From contig CP082230.1 of the NCBI GenBank assembly GCA_019856515.1, positions 4,402,001 through 4,466,000 of the forward strand: a DNA stretch of 64,000 bases, given 5' to 3'. Of the stretch, positions 20,196-28,912 are shown piece after piece. The notes beneath the pieces are model-generated. The model ran no database searches. It saw only the letters and a list, made by a program, of their open reading frames with translations, and was not told the DNA's origin. Position numbers and translations under genes: made by a program. Each line of letters begins with the position of its first letter. The stretch's first letter is position 1. The DNA is from Prolixibacteraceae bacterium. GTDB taxonomy: Bacteria; Bacteroidota; Bacteroidia; Bacteroidales; Prolixibacteraceae.

Positions 20196-23081
20196 TTGCG
20201 ACTAAGAAAACTTATATATATACTTATTTTATTTGTGTCCTTATTGACACCTACTTTTGCTTATAATTACCGATTCGAAGCATTCCCTTCTGCAGGTGCC
20301 TTTGGTTCTGATTTATGTACATCAAGTACCGTAGATCGAAATGGTTTTCATTGGATTGGGACCAACAATGGTCTTTTCCGTTGGAATGGAAAAGAGTTGC
20401 AGAAAATCGAACTCCCAATAAAAAATAACAATCTAATCAATGATGTTAAGATTACGGCTTTAGACGTTGATGCAAAGGGGTATTTATGGGTTGGATCGAT
20501 TGCTGGTATTTTTAGATTTAATACCGTTTCTCTTAAGGGAGAGGTGGTACCACTACCAAAATCACCAGTTTATAATCTAGTTTCAAGTATTAGTGATCTA
20601 TTGATAACTCCCAAAGGAGTTGTTTTGGTGGCTACAAGAAACGGTTTATTACGATTTGATAAGAAGCAACAGGAGTTAGTTTTTGATAAACGTTTTCCAT
20701 ATATCAGTGATAAGAATCGTAAGGTAAACAAAGATAAACGTGTGATTACGGATCTGATGATCGATTCGAGAGAACGACTATGGGTTTCAACAGACGGGAA
20801 TGGTGTTCATCTATTTGATAAAAATGAGCATCCTTTTATTGTATTTGGAAATAAGCAACTCGGAACCAGCAGAATCTTCTCTATGTATGAAGATTTTGAC
20901 CACCGTATATGGTTGGTTAAATCCACAGGTTTAGTTTGTTTAGATGACCTTTACCAACCCTTACCTTCTGTCCAATCACTATTCGACGATTTGAAGATTA
21001 ATTGTATCTCTTCTGATGATGTTAATGATGTTTTTGTTGGTACAGATAATGGGATATACAAGTATGAAACACATATTCGTAAGTTATCTTTGGTTAAGAA
21101 TACTGGAGACCAAGATCTACAGATTGAAAATGATGGTGTTCTATACATAGGAAAGTGGAATCATGAACAGTTTATCATAGGATCTAGACTTGGGATCTTT
21201 AGTATGTTGAAGAGTCGATTTGGATTTGACCTTTTCCGGTTCCAAGAAGATAATGAGAAGTCGTTGTCGGGAAATTTGTTGCGGGTAATCCTTCAAGACC
21301 CATCGACAAATAGATATTTATGGATTGCAACATTAAATGAAGGGGTTGATCTCTTAAATTCAGAAGAGAATAAGATCTATCCTGTGAAGTTTCCTGCGGG
21401 AGTGGACAAGAAAGCATATTCAATTCGTTGTGGAATGGTCGATCACCATAAGAAAATCTTTTTTGGTACAGATAGAGGAATCTTAAGACTTGATAGGGGA
21501 AGTCGCAAGTTGAGTCGTTCTAATTTTTATGGTCTTCCGATCTCTAATGAGCCTATTCTTTCTATGTTACATTCAACATCAGGTGAATATTGGGTGGTTG
21601 GAATGAATACCGGTTTACTTCGTTATAATCCACAAACAAGGTTTATAAAGAAATATCCAGTAAAGAAGGAGAATGGCTACCTGCCATCAAGAAATATTAA
21701 ATCACTCTATCAAACCAGCAATGGAACTTTATGGGTCGGTACTCATAATCGTGGTATTTGTCGCTATTTAGAAGATTCTGATACATTTGAATTGTATTCG
21801 ACCAAATTTGATGACAAGAATACTGTTTCAGATAAAATATTCTGTTTCTATGAGGACTCAAGAGGTGTTTTATGGGTCGGAACAGGGAAAGGTCTTGCTG
21901 TCTATGATCAAGTAAACAATCACTTTCGCAAGTTTAAATCGTCGATGGTTGAAGTTGACGTGATGGTTTTGAGTATTCAAGAAGATGTTCGTGGTAGATT
22001 GTGGATCGGAACCAATAGTGGTATTCGTTGTATAGATGTTGAGCGTGATGTCTATTCTCAGTTTACTGTAGCTGATGGACTTCAATCTAACGTGTTTGAG
22101 TATAATGTAGACGCGAAGAATACGCGTTATATATATATGGGGGGTAATAATGGTTTGAATCGATTTAAACCTGTGGATTTTAACCCTAAAAGGAGTGTCA
22201 CTAAGGTTGGGGTCGTTTCTGTAAAGTTACAGCAGAAGGATGAAAAAGAACTATTGGTTTCGAGGACTGATCTATATAAGGAAAGAGGAGGACTTCAAAT
22301 AATTGACTTACCATCGGATATCACTGATGTAACAGTGAACTTAGCAGTATTAAATACATTAGATCAGTCGAAATGTCGCTTTGCATATCAGTTAGATGGA
22401 GAGTCTAAATGGATTTGGCTTCCAGAATCTCAAACTTATGTTACCTTTCCTATATCCAATAAGAAAGAGTTCTCAGTTAAAATTAAGAGTACGAATAATG
22501 AAGGCCTTCCTAGTACAAAGCATATAACACTCCATTTTGCCCAGAGCTCATTTACAAGAGCATCATGGTATCTAATTTTCTCTATTCTTGGTGTCACCTT
22601 TTTTGTGGTACTCATCTATATGATACGGAAAAAGGATAAAAAGGTTATGGATTTCACTGAAATGGATGAAGAAGTAGAGGAGACATTGTCTGAAGCTGCT
22701 GGCTTAAATGAATTGGTCTCTGATAATGAAATTGTATTAGAAGGTCAACGAATACGACAGGCATTAAAAGATAATGTGTGGTATCTGGATCGAAACTTAA
22801 ACAAACATCTATTTGCAAAACATCTTCATATCTCGATGTCCCATCTATCCGTAGTGCTTCGTGATGGATTGAAAACTAATTTTAATGATCTAATCAATGG
22901 ATATCGAATTGAAGAGGTAAAGAAGCGATTGAAAGATCCCACATACAAAGATTATACCCTTTTAGGTATAGCTGAAGATTGTGGGTTTAATTCAAAAACC
23001 TCATTCTATCGTATCTTCAAGAAATATACAGGAGTCACTCCAACAGAGTATATTCAAAATAATGATATTAGAGAGAGTTAA
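20196..23081 (+). CDS. Membrane one-component regulator: propeller ectodomain, Y_Y_Y, one membrane helix, AraC domain
   Basis: 961 residues. It has the ectodomain of an HTCS (signal peptide ending TFAYNY, W(I/V)GTN(N/S)G propeller repeats to about 690, Y_Y_Y-like segment about 705-785) and a membrane helix about 791-811. The cytoplasmic part is only an acidic linker (DFTEMDEEVEETLSEA) followed by an AraC helix-turn-helix, about 860-955 (GIAEDCGFNSKTSFYRIFKKYTGVTPTEY). The HisKA, HATPase and receiver domains of the protein at 394 are absent, with no sign of a deletion scar. The start must be TTG at 20196: an in-frame TAA lies at 20181 and the signal peptide begins at once. It probably controls a neighbouring glycan locus. 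Which one is open. Confidence 0.85.
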   Translation: MRLRKLIYILILFVSLLTPTFAYNYRFEAFPSAGAFGSDLCTSSTVDRNGFHWIGTNNGLFRWNGKELQKIELPIKNNNLINDVKITALDVDAKGYLWVGSIAGIFRFNTVSLKGEVVPLPKSPVYNLVSSISDLLITPKGVVLVATRNGLLRFDKKQQELVFDKRFPYISDKNRKVNKDKRVITDLMIDSRERLWVSTDGNGVHLFDKNEHPFIVFGNKQLGTSRIFSMYEDFDHRIWLVKSTGLVCLDDLYQPLPSVQSLFDDLKINCISSDDVNDVFVGTDNGIYKYETHIRKLSLVKNTGDQDLQIENDGVLYIGKWNHEQFIIGSRLGIFSMLKSRFGFDLFRFQEDNEKSLSGNLLRVILQDPSTNRYLWIATLNEGVDLLNSEENKIYPVKFPAGVDKKAYSIRCGMVDHHKKIFFGTDRGILRLDRGSRKLSRSNFYGLPISNEPILSMLHSTSGEYWVVGMNTGLLRYNPQTRFIKKYPVKKENGYLPSRNIKSLYQTSNGTLWVGTHNRGICRYLEDSDTFELYSTKFDDKNTVSDKIFCFYEDSRGVLWVGTGKGLAVYDQVNNHFRKFKSSMVEVDVMVLSIQEDVRGRLWIGTNSGIRCIDVERDVYSQFTVADGLQSNVFEYNVDAKNTRYIYMGGNNGLNRFKPVDFNPKRSVTKVGVVSVKLQQKDEKELLVSRTDLYKERGGLQIIDLPSDITDVTVNLAVLNTLDQSKCRFAYQLDGESKWIWLPESQTYVTFPISNKKEFSVKIKSTNNEGLPSTKHITLHFAQSSFTRASWYLIFSILGVTFFVVLIYMIRKKDKKVMDFTEMDEEVEETLSEAAGLNELVSDNEIVLEGQRIRQALKDNVWYLDRNLNKHLFAKHLHISMSHLSVVLRDGLKTNFNDLINGYRIEEVKKRLKDPTYKDYTLLGIAEDCGFNSKTSFYRIFKKYTGVTPTEYIQNNDIRES

Positions 23082-23107
23082 AAAGTTACCTAGAATAACT
23101 TTTTAAC
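23077..23107. terminator. Bidirectional terminator overlapping both stop codons
   Basis: GTTAAAAAGTTA and TAACTTTTTAAC form a perfect 12-bp stem with a 7-nt loop. The stem contains the TAA of the plus-strand regulator and the loop contains the TAG (top-strand CTA) of the minus-strand gene at 23090, so one hairpin serves both converging genes. Confidence 0.8.
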
Positions 23108-23527
23108 CCTTCCATCTTCTTGATATTGAATACCAATCTTAAACATCTCTTCTTTGTACATGTCGAAGTAGTGGTATACTAAAGGAGTCTCTTCTTCACG
23201 GAAATACTTCATATTTGCTCTTTGTTTTAGAAAACGAACAGCATTTAGTTCAATTCGAGACTTACGTTCGTCATTAAACACCGGGTCAAGCTTTAGAAAT
23301 GGAAATGTTAGATAGTAATGAAGCGTATCGTATGATGTGCTTGCACTATCTAATTTTAGTCCTTCATCAATAGTTGTTGGACATTTACGATTGATCTCTT
23401 TAACGATCGTCTTTAATTGATATTGTGCCTCTATCTCAGTCGTTTTAAAGATAGAGATCTTAAAAAATAAGAGACATACCCCACCAATCAAGATGATAAA
23501 TAGTTGTGTCTTGTGACTTTTCTTCAT
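23090..23527 (-). CDS. Small membrane-anchored protein of unknown function
   Basis: 145 residues beginning with a basic stretch and one hydrophobic segment (about 9-26), then a soluble charged domain rich in E, K and Y (KTIVKEINRKCPTTIDEG, YHYFDMYKEEMFKIGIQY). No family recognised. It starts 52 nt downstream of the sulfatase stop on the same strand, with no terminator visible between, so the two are probably cotranscribed. Topology suggests a periplasm-facing domain held by an uncleaved N-terminal helix. Confidence 0.6.
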   Translation of the reverse strand: MKKSHKTQLFIILIGGVCLLFFKISIFKTTEIEAQYQLKTIVKEINRKCPTTIDEGLKLDSASTSYDTLHYYLTFPFLKLDPVFNDERKSRIELNAVRFLKQRANMKYFREEETPLVYHYFDMYKEEMFKIGIQYQEDGRVKKLF

Positions 23528-23579
23528 TATGAATAGTTTATGAAGGAGAGACTACTAAGTAATCCCCCCTTTTTATTAT

Positions 23580-24995
23580 TTAAATATGGTCTTTAAGCCA
23601 TTGGAACTTGTTCTGATATGTATCAACATGAGATACAAGCACCTTTGTTAGCTCTTTTTTAACTTTGCGATATTTACGATCATCAAAAAGATTATCCATC
23701 TGTAGAGGATCTTTCTTCATATCAAAAAGCATATGGTCTTTGCCTGTATTGCTATAGCAAATAGAATAATCATCGTTATACAGCCCAATAAAAGCCGATT
23801 TAATATTTCTACCATGACGACAAACAATTGCATAATCGTCGACCATTGTGTCTACCTTAGACTCTAGTAATGGGGTCATATCTCTACCATCACTTGATTT
23901 CTCTGGAGTAACTCCCATTAGTGATGCTAAAGTAGATTTGAAATCTACTGTTGTAACGTGCTGTTTTACTACCGTTCCTGGTTTAATCTTCTTAGGAAAA
24001 CGGATAAGAAATGGAATACGATAAGCGTTTTGGTAGAAATTATTCTTTCCTAGCAATCCTCCGTGTTCTCCCATATACTCGCCATGATCCGTAGTAAAAA
24101 CGATGATGGTGTTATCATATACACCTTTGTCTTTCAGTGTATTAATGATTTTACCCACGTTGTCATCAATACACTTTACCATAGCATAGTATTGTGCCTT
24201 TGCTTCTTTGAAATCTTCTAGTGTATGTTTCGGGTTATGCCAATGGTGCTGTTTGATCCATACAGGCGTATCTTTTTGATCAAAACTTTCTGGGATTGAC
24301 ATCAAATCAGGGTTCACTAATTGATTATATGGTGCTCTTACTTTGAATGGAGTGTGGGGATCTGGAATAGATAAAACTGCCATAAAAGGTTGATTCTTTT
24401 CTTGACTCTTGATGAAATCAATCGTTTTATCAGAGATATAATCTGTGGTATAATGCTCTTTATCTCCAATTTTATCAGAAACCCTTGGTGCATTGTCATT
24501 GATTGTTTTCCAATGACCACGATTCCACATGTGCTCACAATCGGTAAATCCCATAGAACGATCTGGTTTCATAAAACCAGGTTTAGCATCTCCATCTAAG
24601 TGCCATTTTCCAAAGTAAGCTGTATTATAGCCATTACGTCGTGCCATCTCACCGAATGTCTCCACATCTCGGTTAAGAGGTTTATCATTATGTACTGCTC
24701 CATTTTGGTCTGGATACTGACCCGAGAAGAAACAACCTCGTGAAGGGGTACATACTCCTACATTACAGTAGAAATTGTTCAGTTTCGCTCCTTCGTCTGC
24801 AAGAGAGTCAATGAATGGTGTTTTAACAATAGTTCCACCGTAGCTCCCTAAAGTCCATGTACTCTGTTGATCGGTGTGAACAACAACAACGTTAGGTAAC
24901 TCCTGTTGTTTGTCTCCATTCTTTGCTTGTAATTGAGTGGTAACAATCGCACCTGTTGCTGCTCCTGTTAGTTTAATGAAATCTCTTCTTTTCAT
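23580..24995 (-). CDS. Tat-exported S1-family sulfatase
   Basis: 471 residues with a twin-arginine signal (MKRRDFIKLTGAATGAIVTT). The formylglycine motif is C-T-P-S-R-G with Cys82, the cysteine type that needs an anaerobic or aerobic maturase. Metal-site motifs follow: TDQQ near residue 41, DPHTPF, and TTDHGEYMGEHGGLLGK, where the DHG pair belongs to the calcium site. C-terminal MKKDPLQMDNLFDD is typical of sulfatases acting on glycans. Substrate cannot be read from the sequence. The neighbouring sialidase locus would fit removal of sulfate from mucin-like or other sialylated glycans, but that is inference. No maturase gene lies in the window. Confidence 0.92.
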   Translation of the reverse strand: MKRRDFIKLTGAATGAIVTTQLQAKNGDKQQELPNVVVVHTDQQSTWTLGSYGGTIVKTPFIDSLADEGAKLNNFYCNVGVCTPSRGCFFSGQYPDQNGAVHNDKPLNRDVETFGEMARRNGYNTAYFGKWHLDGDAKPGFMKPDRSMGFTDCEHMWNRGHWKTINDNAPRVSDKIGDKEHYTTDYISDKTIDFIKSQEKNQPFMAVLSIPDPHTPFKVRAPYNQLVNPDLMSIPESFDQKDTPVWIKQHHWHNPKHTLEDFKEAKAQYYAMVKCIDDNVGKIINTLKDKGVYDNTIIVFTTDHGEYMGEHGGLLGKNNFYQNAYRIPFLIRFPKKIKPGTVVKQHVTTVDFKSTLASLMGVTPEKSSDGRDMTPLLESKVDTMVDDYAIVCRHGRNIKSAFIGLYNDDYSICYSNTGKDHMLFDMKKDPLQMDNLFDDRKYRKVKKELTKVLVSHVDTYQNKFQWLKDHI

Positions 24996-25178
24996 CTGGT
25001 TATACTTTGTTTTATGGTTAACTTCACCATCAAAGATGCTAATAATCTTATCAATAACATAAGGAATTGTTGATTTATAAAGGTACGGTATCCGATTTTA
25101 AGGTTCCATTTTTATTGGTTATGCAACTCGTTGTTTATGAGGAAGTACTAAATATGTTTCATAACAGTTCGTACAATA

Positions 25179-25209
25179 TTTGATTTGTATTGCTAATGTT
25201 GTAGGTTTG
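25179..25209 (+). promoter_or_regulatory. Promoter of the sialic-acid operon
   Basis: TTTG (25179-25182), 19 bp, TAGGTTTG (25202-25209): a full match to the Bacteroidota sigma-factor consensus. The start of transcription would be near 25216, giving a leader of about 40 nt that includes TAACTATC and TAACTAAAA. Confidence 0.7.
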
Positions 25210-25257
25210 TCATACAAACTGATTAACTATCTAAGCAATAACTAAAATAGTCATAAA

Positions 25258-27876
25258 ATGATAAAGACTTTATTTCATAGAATGAATTTGATTAAAACTC
25301 TATGTGTCATAATGTTTATGATTACATCTGTGATTTCTAATAACTGCATTGGAAAAGGATTTGAATGGAGGAATATTTCAAAGTTGCCTGAGTCAGTAGA
25401 TCACGGTGTTGGTCGTGCAGGAACTTTTAGTGGTTTCATTGGAGATTATTTAGTTGTTGTTGGAGGAGCAAATTTCCCCGCAGGTATGCCATGGGAAGGT
25501 GGTAAGAAACAATATCATAATGATATTTTTATAGGGAAAGTTGATAGGAATGGACTTCATTGGAATAGTAAAAAAGAGCACTATTTAAATAGTATTGCAT
25601 ATGGTGGAACAGTGAGTACCGAAGAGGGACTGATGTTTATTGGAGGAGAAAATGGTCATCGTATATCTTCGGATGTCACTCTACTGGATTTAGAGTTAAG
25701 TACTTTAGACGTATCATACAAAAAACTTCCGTCTCTACCTCTTCCATTGTCGAATCTTAGTTGTGTAATATTAAACGACAAGGTTTATGTTGCAGGAGGA
25801 GTCACTGATAAAGGGACGAAAGTATCAACGAACTTATTCTTTCAACTAGATGTCTCAGACTTAAACCGTAGGCATGTTCAATGGGAACAACTACCTTCTT
25901 TCCCTGGTCCATCAAGGGCCTACAGTACCATGGTAGTTCAAAGTGATGGTGAAAAGAAAGCAATCTATCTAATTGGTGGAAGATCAATAGAGAAAGGGAA
26001 AAAGATAGAAGTATTAGATTCGGGACTCAAATACGATCCTATATTAAGCAAGTGGTCAAAACTGTCAGGGAGCTTCCCTATAATGGCTGGTAATGCATTT
26101 GGTTCTGGTCAATCATTCATTGTATTTCCGACAGGAACGGATGGTCGTTTGTTAGTAGAAGAGATGCGACTTAAAGGTGCCCAGCAATCTGACACAAATG
26201 ATACAGATATCAATGAAGCACTAGTATCATATTATGAAAACCATCCAGGCTTTCCTAATCATGTGTATGTTTATAATACTATTACCAATGAGCTTGTTGT
26301 AGATGGTAAATTGCCGAATGGGGGCGTTGCTACAGCTTCTTTCGCAAAACACAAGAATAAGTTTTATGTGGTAAGTGGAGAGGTACGACCAGGAGTACGT
26401 ACGCCGTGGATCGTTGAAGGGCAATTTGTGTCACATAAACAGTCGTTAGGTTGGTTGAATATATTGGTGTTAATTGTGTATTTTAGTTTATTGATATGGA
26501 TCGGATACTACTTTTCTAAACGACAAAAAAACACAGATGATTACTTTAAAGGAGGTGGCCGAGTACCATGGTGGGCAGCAGGGTTAAGTATTTTCGGAAC
26601 TGCTTTGAGTGCGATAACCTTTATGGCAATTCCAGCTAAATCTTATGCAACTAATTGGTCTTATGTATGGCTCAATCTAGGTGTTATCGCAGTTGCTCCT
26701 CTTATTGTCTATATATTTATCCCATACTTCAGAAAGCAAAACATAACTACAGCTTATGAATACCTTGAGATACGATTTAACTACTTTTTAAGGGCTGCTG
26801 GAAGCGCATCTTTTATTTTATACCAGATAGGTAGAATGGGAGTGGTATTATTTCTTCCCGCGATTGCTTTAAATGTGGTTACAGGTATTGATATTTATGT
26901 ATGCATATCAATGATGGGAGTTTTAAGCCTTCTGTATACTCTTATGGGGGGAATCGAAGCTGTAATATGGACTGATGCAATGCAAGTTGTAGTCTTACTT
27001 GGTGGTGCCATTCTATCTCTATTTCTTATCGCAAATCAAGTAGACGGAGGCTTTACTGGAATAATGAAAGTGGCTATATCCGATCAAAAAATTGAAGCTT
27101 TCAATACTGCGTTCGATTGGAGGCAGCCTACGTTATGGGTTGTTCTTATAGGCGGGTTATTTAATCAATTCTCTACGTATGCTTCTGATCAAACGATGGT
27201 ACAAAGATATTTAACTACCCCTGATACACGTAGTGCGCAAAAGAGTGTGTGGACAAATGCAATCTTGACGATTCCTGCAACCTTCATATTCTTTTTCGTT
27301 GGAACGGCACTGTATGTTTTCTATAAACAACACCCTGCAGACATGAACTACGCATTAGTAAATGGTGATAGTATATTCCCATGGTATATAACAAATGAAT
27401 TGCCAAATGGCATTGTTGGCATACTTATCAGTGGGATCTTTGCTGCAGCAATGTCAAGTGTTTCAAGTAGTATTAACTCAGCAGCAACATCCTACTGTAT
27501 CGATTTTCATTTTAGAGTGTTCAACTCTTCAAATAAATCAATGGTCATAGCAAAACGCGCGACACTGGTCATTGGTCTTTTAGGCACCTCATTTGCACTA
27601 TTAATGGCTGGAATGGAGATCAAGTCGTTATGGGATACATTTAATAAAGTGTTAGGTCTTATTATTGGTGGCCTTGGAGGTCTATTCCTTTTGGGGGTTC
27701 TATTTCCTAAAGTGGATGGTCGTTCTGCCTCAGTAGCATTTATTCTTACCATTATACTACAAGTGATTATTTCGAATTTCACAAATCTTCACCTACTGCT
27801 ATATACAGCAACAGGTGTCGTAATATGTTGTCTATTAGGAGTGATGTTTCATATAATACTGCCTAAATCAAAATAG
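25258..27876 (+). CDS. Kelch mutarotase - sodium:solute symporter fusion (sialic acid uptake)
   Basis: 872 residues. After a signal-like segment, residues about 35-390 form a Kelch propeller (recurrent VVGGANF, FIGGENG, VAGGV, LIGGRS) of the cyclically permuted mutarotase / NanM type. From about 397 on, an SSS-family symporter follows, starting LGWLNILVLIVYFSLLIWIGYYFS, with DDYFKGGGRVPWWAAGLS and about 13 hydrophobic segments. The propeller would lie in the periplasm, where it can turn alpha-Neu5Ac released by sialidase into the beta anomer and hand it to the transporter. That coupling is inference from the fusion. It leads an operon with N-acetylneuraminate lyase 25 nt downstream. Confidence 0.88.
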   Translation: MIKTLFHRMNLIKTLCVIMFMITSVISNNCIGKGFEWRNISKLPESVDHGVGRAGTFSGFIGDYLVVVGGANFPAGMPWEGGKKQYHNDIFIGKVDRNGLHWNSKKEHYLNSIAYGGTVSTEEGLMFIGGENGHRISSDVTLLDLELSTLDVSYKKLPSLPLPLSNLSCVILNDKVYVAGGVTDKGTKVSTNLFFQLDVSDLNRRHVQWEQLPSFPGPSRAYSTMVVQSDGEKKAIYLIGGRSIEKGKKIEVLDSGLKYDPILSKWSKLSGSFPIMAGNAFGSGQSFIVFPTGTDGRLLVEEMRLKGAQQSDTNDTDINEALVSYYENHPGFPNHVYVYNTITNELVVDGKLPNGGVATASFAKHKNKFYVVSGEVRPGVRTPWIVEGQFVSHKQSLGWLNILVLIVYFSLLIWIGYYFSKRQKNTDDYFKGGGRVPWWAAGLSIFGTALSAITFMAIPAKSYATNWSYVWLNLGVIAVAPLIVYIFIPYFRKQNITTAYEYLEIRFNYFLRAAGSASFILYQIGRMGVVLFLPAIALNVVTGIDIYVCISMMGVLSLLYTLMGGIEAVIWTDAMQVVVLLGGAILSLFLIANQVDGGFTGIMKVAISDQKIEAFNTAFDWRQPTLWVVLIGGLFNQFSTYASDQTMVQRYLTTPDTRSAQKSVWTNAILTIPATFIFFFVGTALYVFYKQHPADMNYALVNGDSIFPWYITNELPNGIVGILISGIFAAAMSSVSSSINSAATSYCIDFHFRVFNSSNKSMVIAKRATLVIGLLGTSFALLMAGMEIKSLWDTFNKVLGLIIGGLGGLFLLGVLFPKVDGRSASVAFILTIILQVIISNFTNLHLLLYTATGVVICCLLGVMFHIILPKSK

Positions 27877-27901
27877 GTTAGTATCTACTAAATATATATA
27901 G

Positions 27902-28819
27902 ATGAATTTTAACAAGAAGAAAATTACAGGTTTTATAGCTGCTCCGTTTACTCCTATGTTTGAGGATGGTTCAGTTAATGTGGAAGTGATTGCAAAATAT
28001 GCAACCAAACTTAAAGAGGATGGTTTATCAGGCGTTTTCATTAATGGAACCACTGGAGAAGGGATGTTAATGTCATTATGTGAAAGAAAACAGGTGGCAG
28101 AAGCTTGGTTAAAGCACCAAAGTGATAATTTTCATGTGATTGTTCATGTCGGATCTACAAGTGTCAAACAGTCTGCCGAGCTTGCTGCTCACGCCGAAGT
28201 TAATGGTGCTTTTGCTGTCGGATGTATGGGGCCTTGTTTTCTACCTCCTTCAACTGCATCAGATCTAGTACGGTTTTGTGAAGAGGTTGCAGGTGCTTGT
28301 CCTAATACTCCTTTCTATTACTATCATATGCCAGCAACTTCCAATGTAACAGTTTCAATGCTATCCTTTTTAGAACTAGCAGAGGAGCGTATCTCGAATC
28401 TTGCAGGTATTAAATTTACTCACAATAACTTAATGGAGATGCGTCAATGTATCCAATATAAAGAGGGTAAATTCGATATTCTTCACGGATATGATGAAAT
28501 TCTACTTTCAGGCTTAGCCATGGGAGCAAAAGGTGGAGTAGGAAGTACATACAACTATATCGCGTCTGTATACCTCTCACTAAGAGATGCCTTTGAGAAA
28601 GGAGATATTGCCGAAGCACAAAGACTGCAAGACATTTCGATAAAAGTAGTGGAAGTCTTAATCAAATATGGTGGTGGAGTGATTGCTGGAAAAGCAATAA
28701 TGAACCTTATTGGCATAGAGTGTGGACCATGTAGAGCCCATCTTCCTTACTATGGACAAGATGTATTAGATAATATTAATAAGGATTTAAAAGAGATAGG
28801 ATTTTATGAAATATCATAG
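27902..28819 (+). CDS. nanA: N-acetylneuraminate lyase
   Basis: 305 residues of the DHDPS/NAL class-I aldolase family. It splits N-acetylneuraminate into N-acetylmannosamine and pyruvate in the cytoplasm. Visible signatures: GTTGEG at 49-54 (substrate carboxylate binding), Tyr141 in YYHMP, and the Schiff-base lysine Lys171 in AGIKFTHNNL. The GIKFTHNNL context with F after K is the NAL rather than the DapA form, and the neighbours (mutarotase-symporter, sialidase) agree. Length is normal. Confidence 0.93.
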   Translation: MNFNKKKITGFIAAPFTPMFEDGSVNVEVIAKYATKLKEDGLSGVFINGTTGEGMLMSLCERKQVAEAWLKHQSDNFHVIVHVGSTSVKQSAELAAHAEVNGAFAVGCMGPCFLPPSTASDLVRFCEEVAGACPNTPFYYYHMPATSNVTVSMLSFLELAEERISNLAGIKFTHNNLMEMRQCIQYKEGKFDILHGYDEILLSGLAMGAKGGVGSTYNYIASVYLSLRDAFEKGDIAEAQRLQDISIKVVEVLIKYGGGVIAGKAIMNLIGIECGPCRAHLPYYGQDVLDNINKDLKEIGFYEIS

Positions 28820-28832
28820 ATAATAAATAGAC

Positions 28833-28867
28833 GGGAGAGGTAAAATTCTCACCTCTTATCCTCTCCC
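28833..28867 (+). promoter_or_regulatory. Alternative hairpins between nanA and susC
   Basis: GGGAGAGG (28833-28840) can pair with CCTCTCCC (28860-28867), or its inner AGAGGT (28836-28841) can pair with ACCTCT (28850-28855). The two pairings share the same 5' strand and exclude each other. No T-run follows. This may be an attenuator or an mRNA processing/stability element that sets susC levels apart from nanA. Confidence 0.4.
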
Positions 28868-28912
28868 ACTATAAATAGCTAATTAATAATAACTAACTAA
28901 AATCATGCGAAT

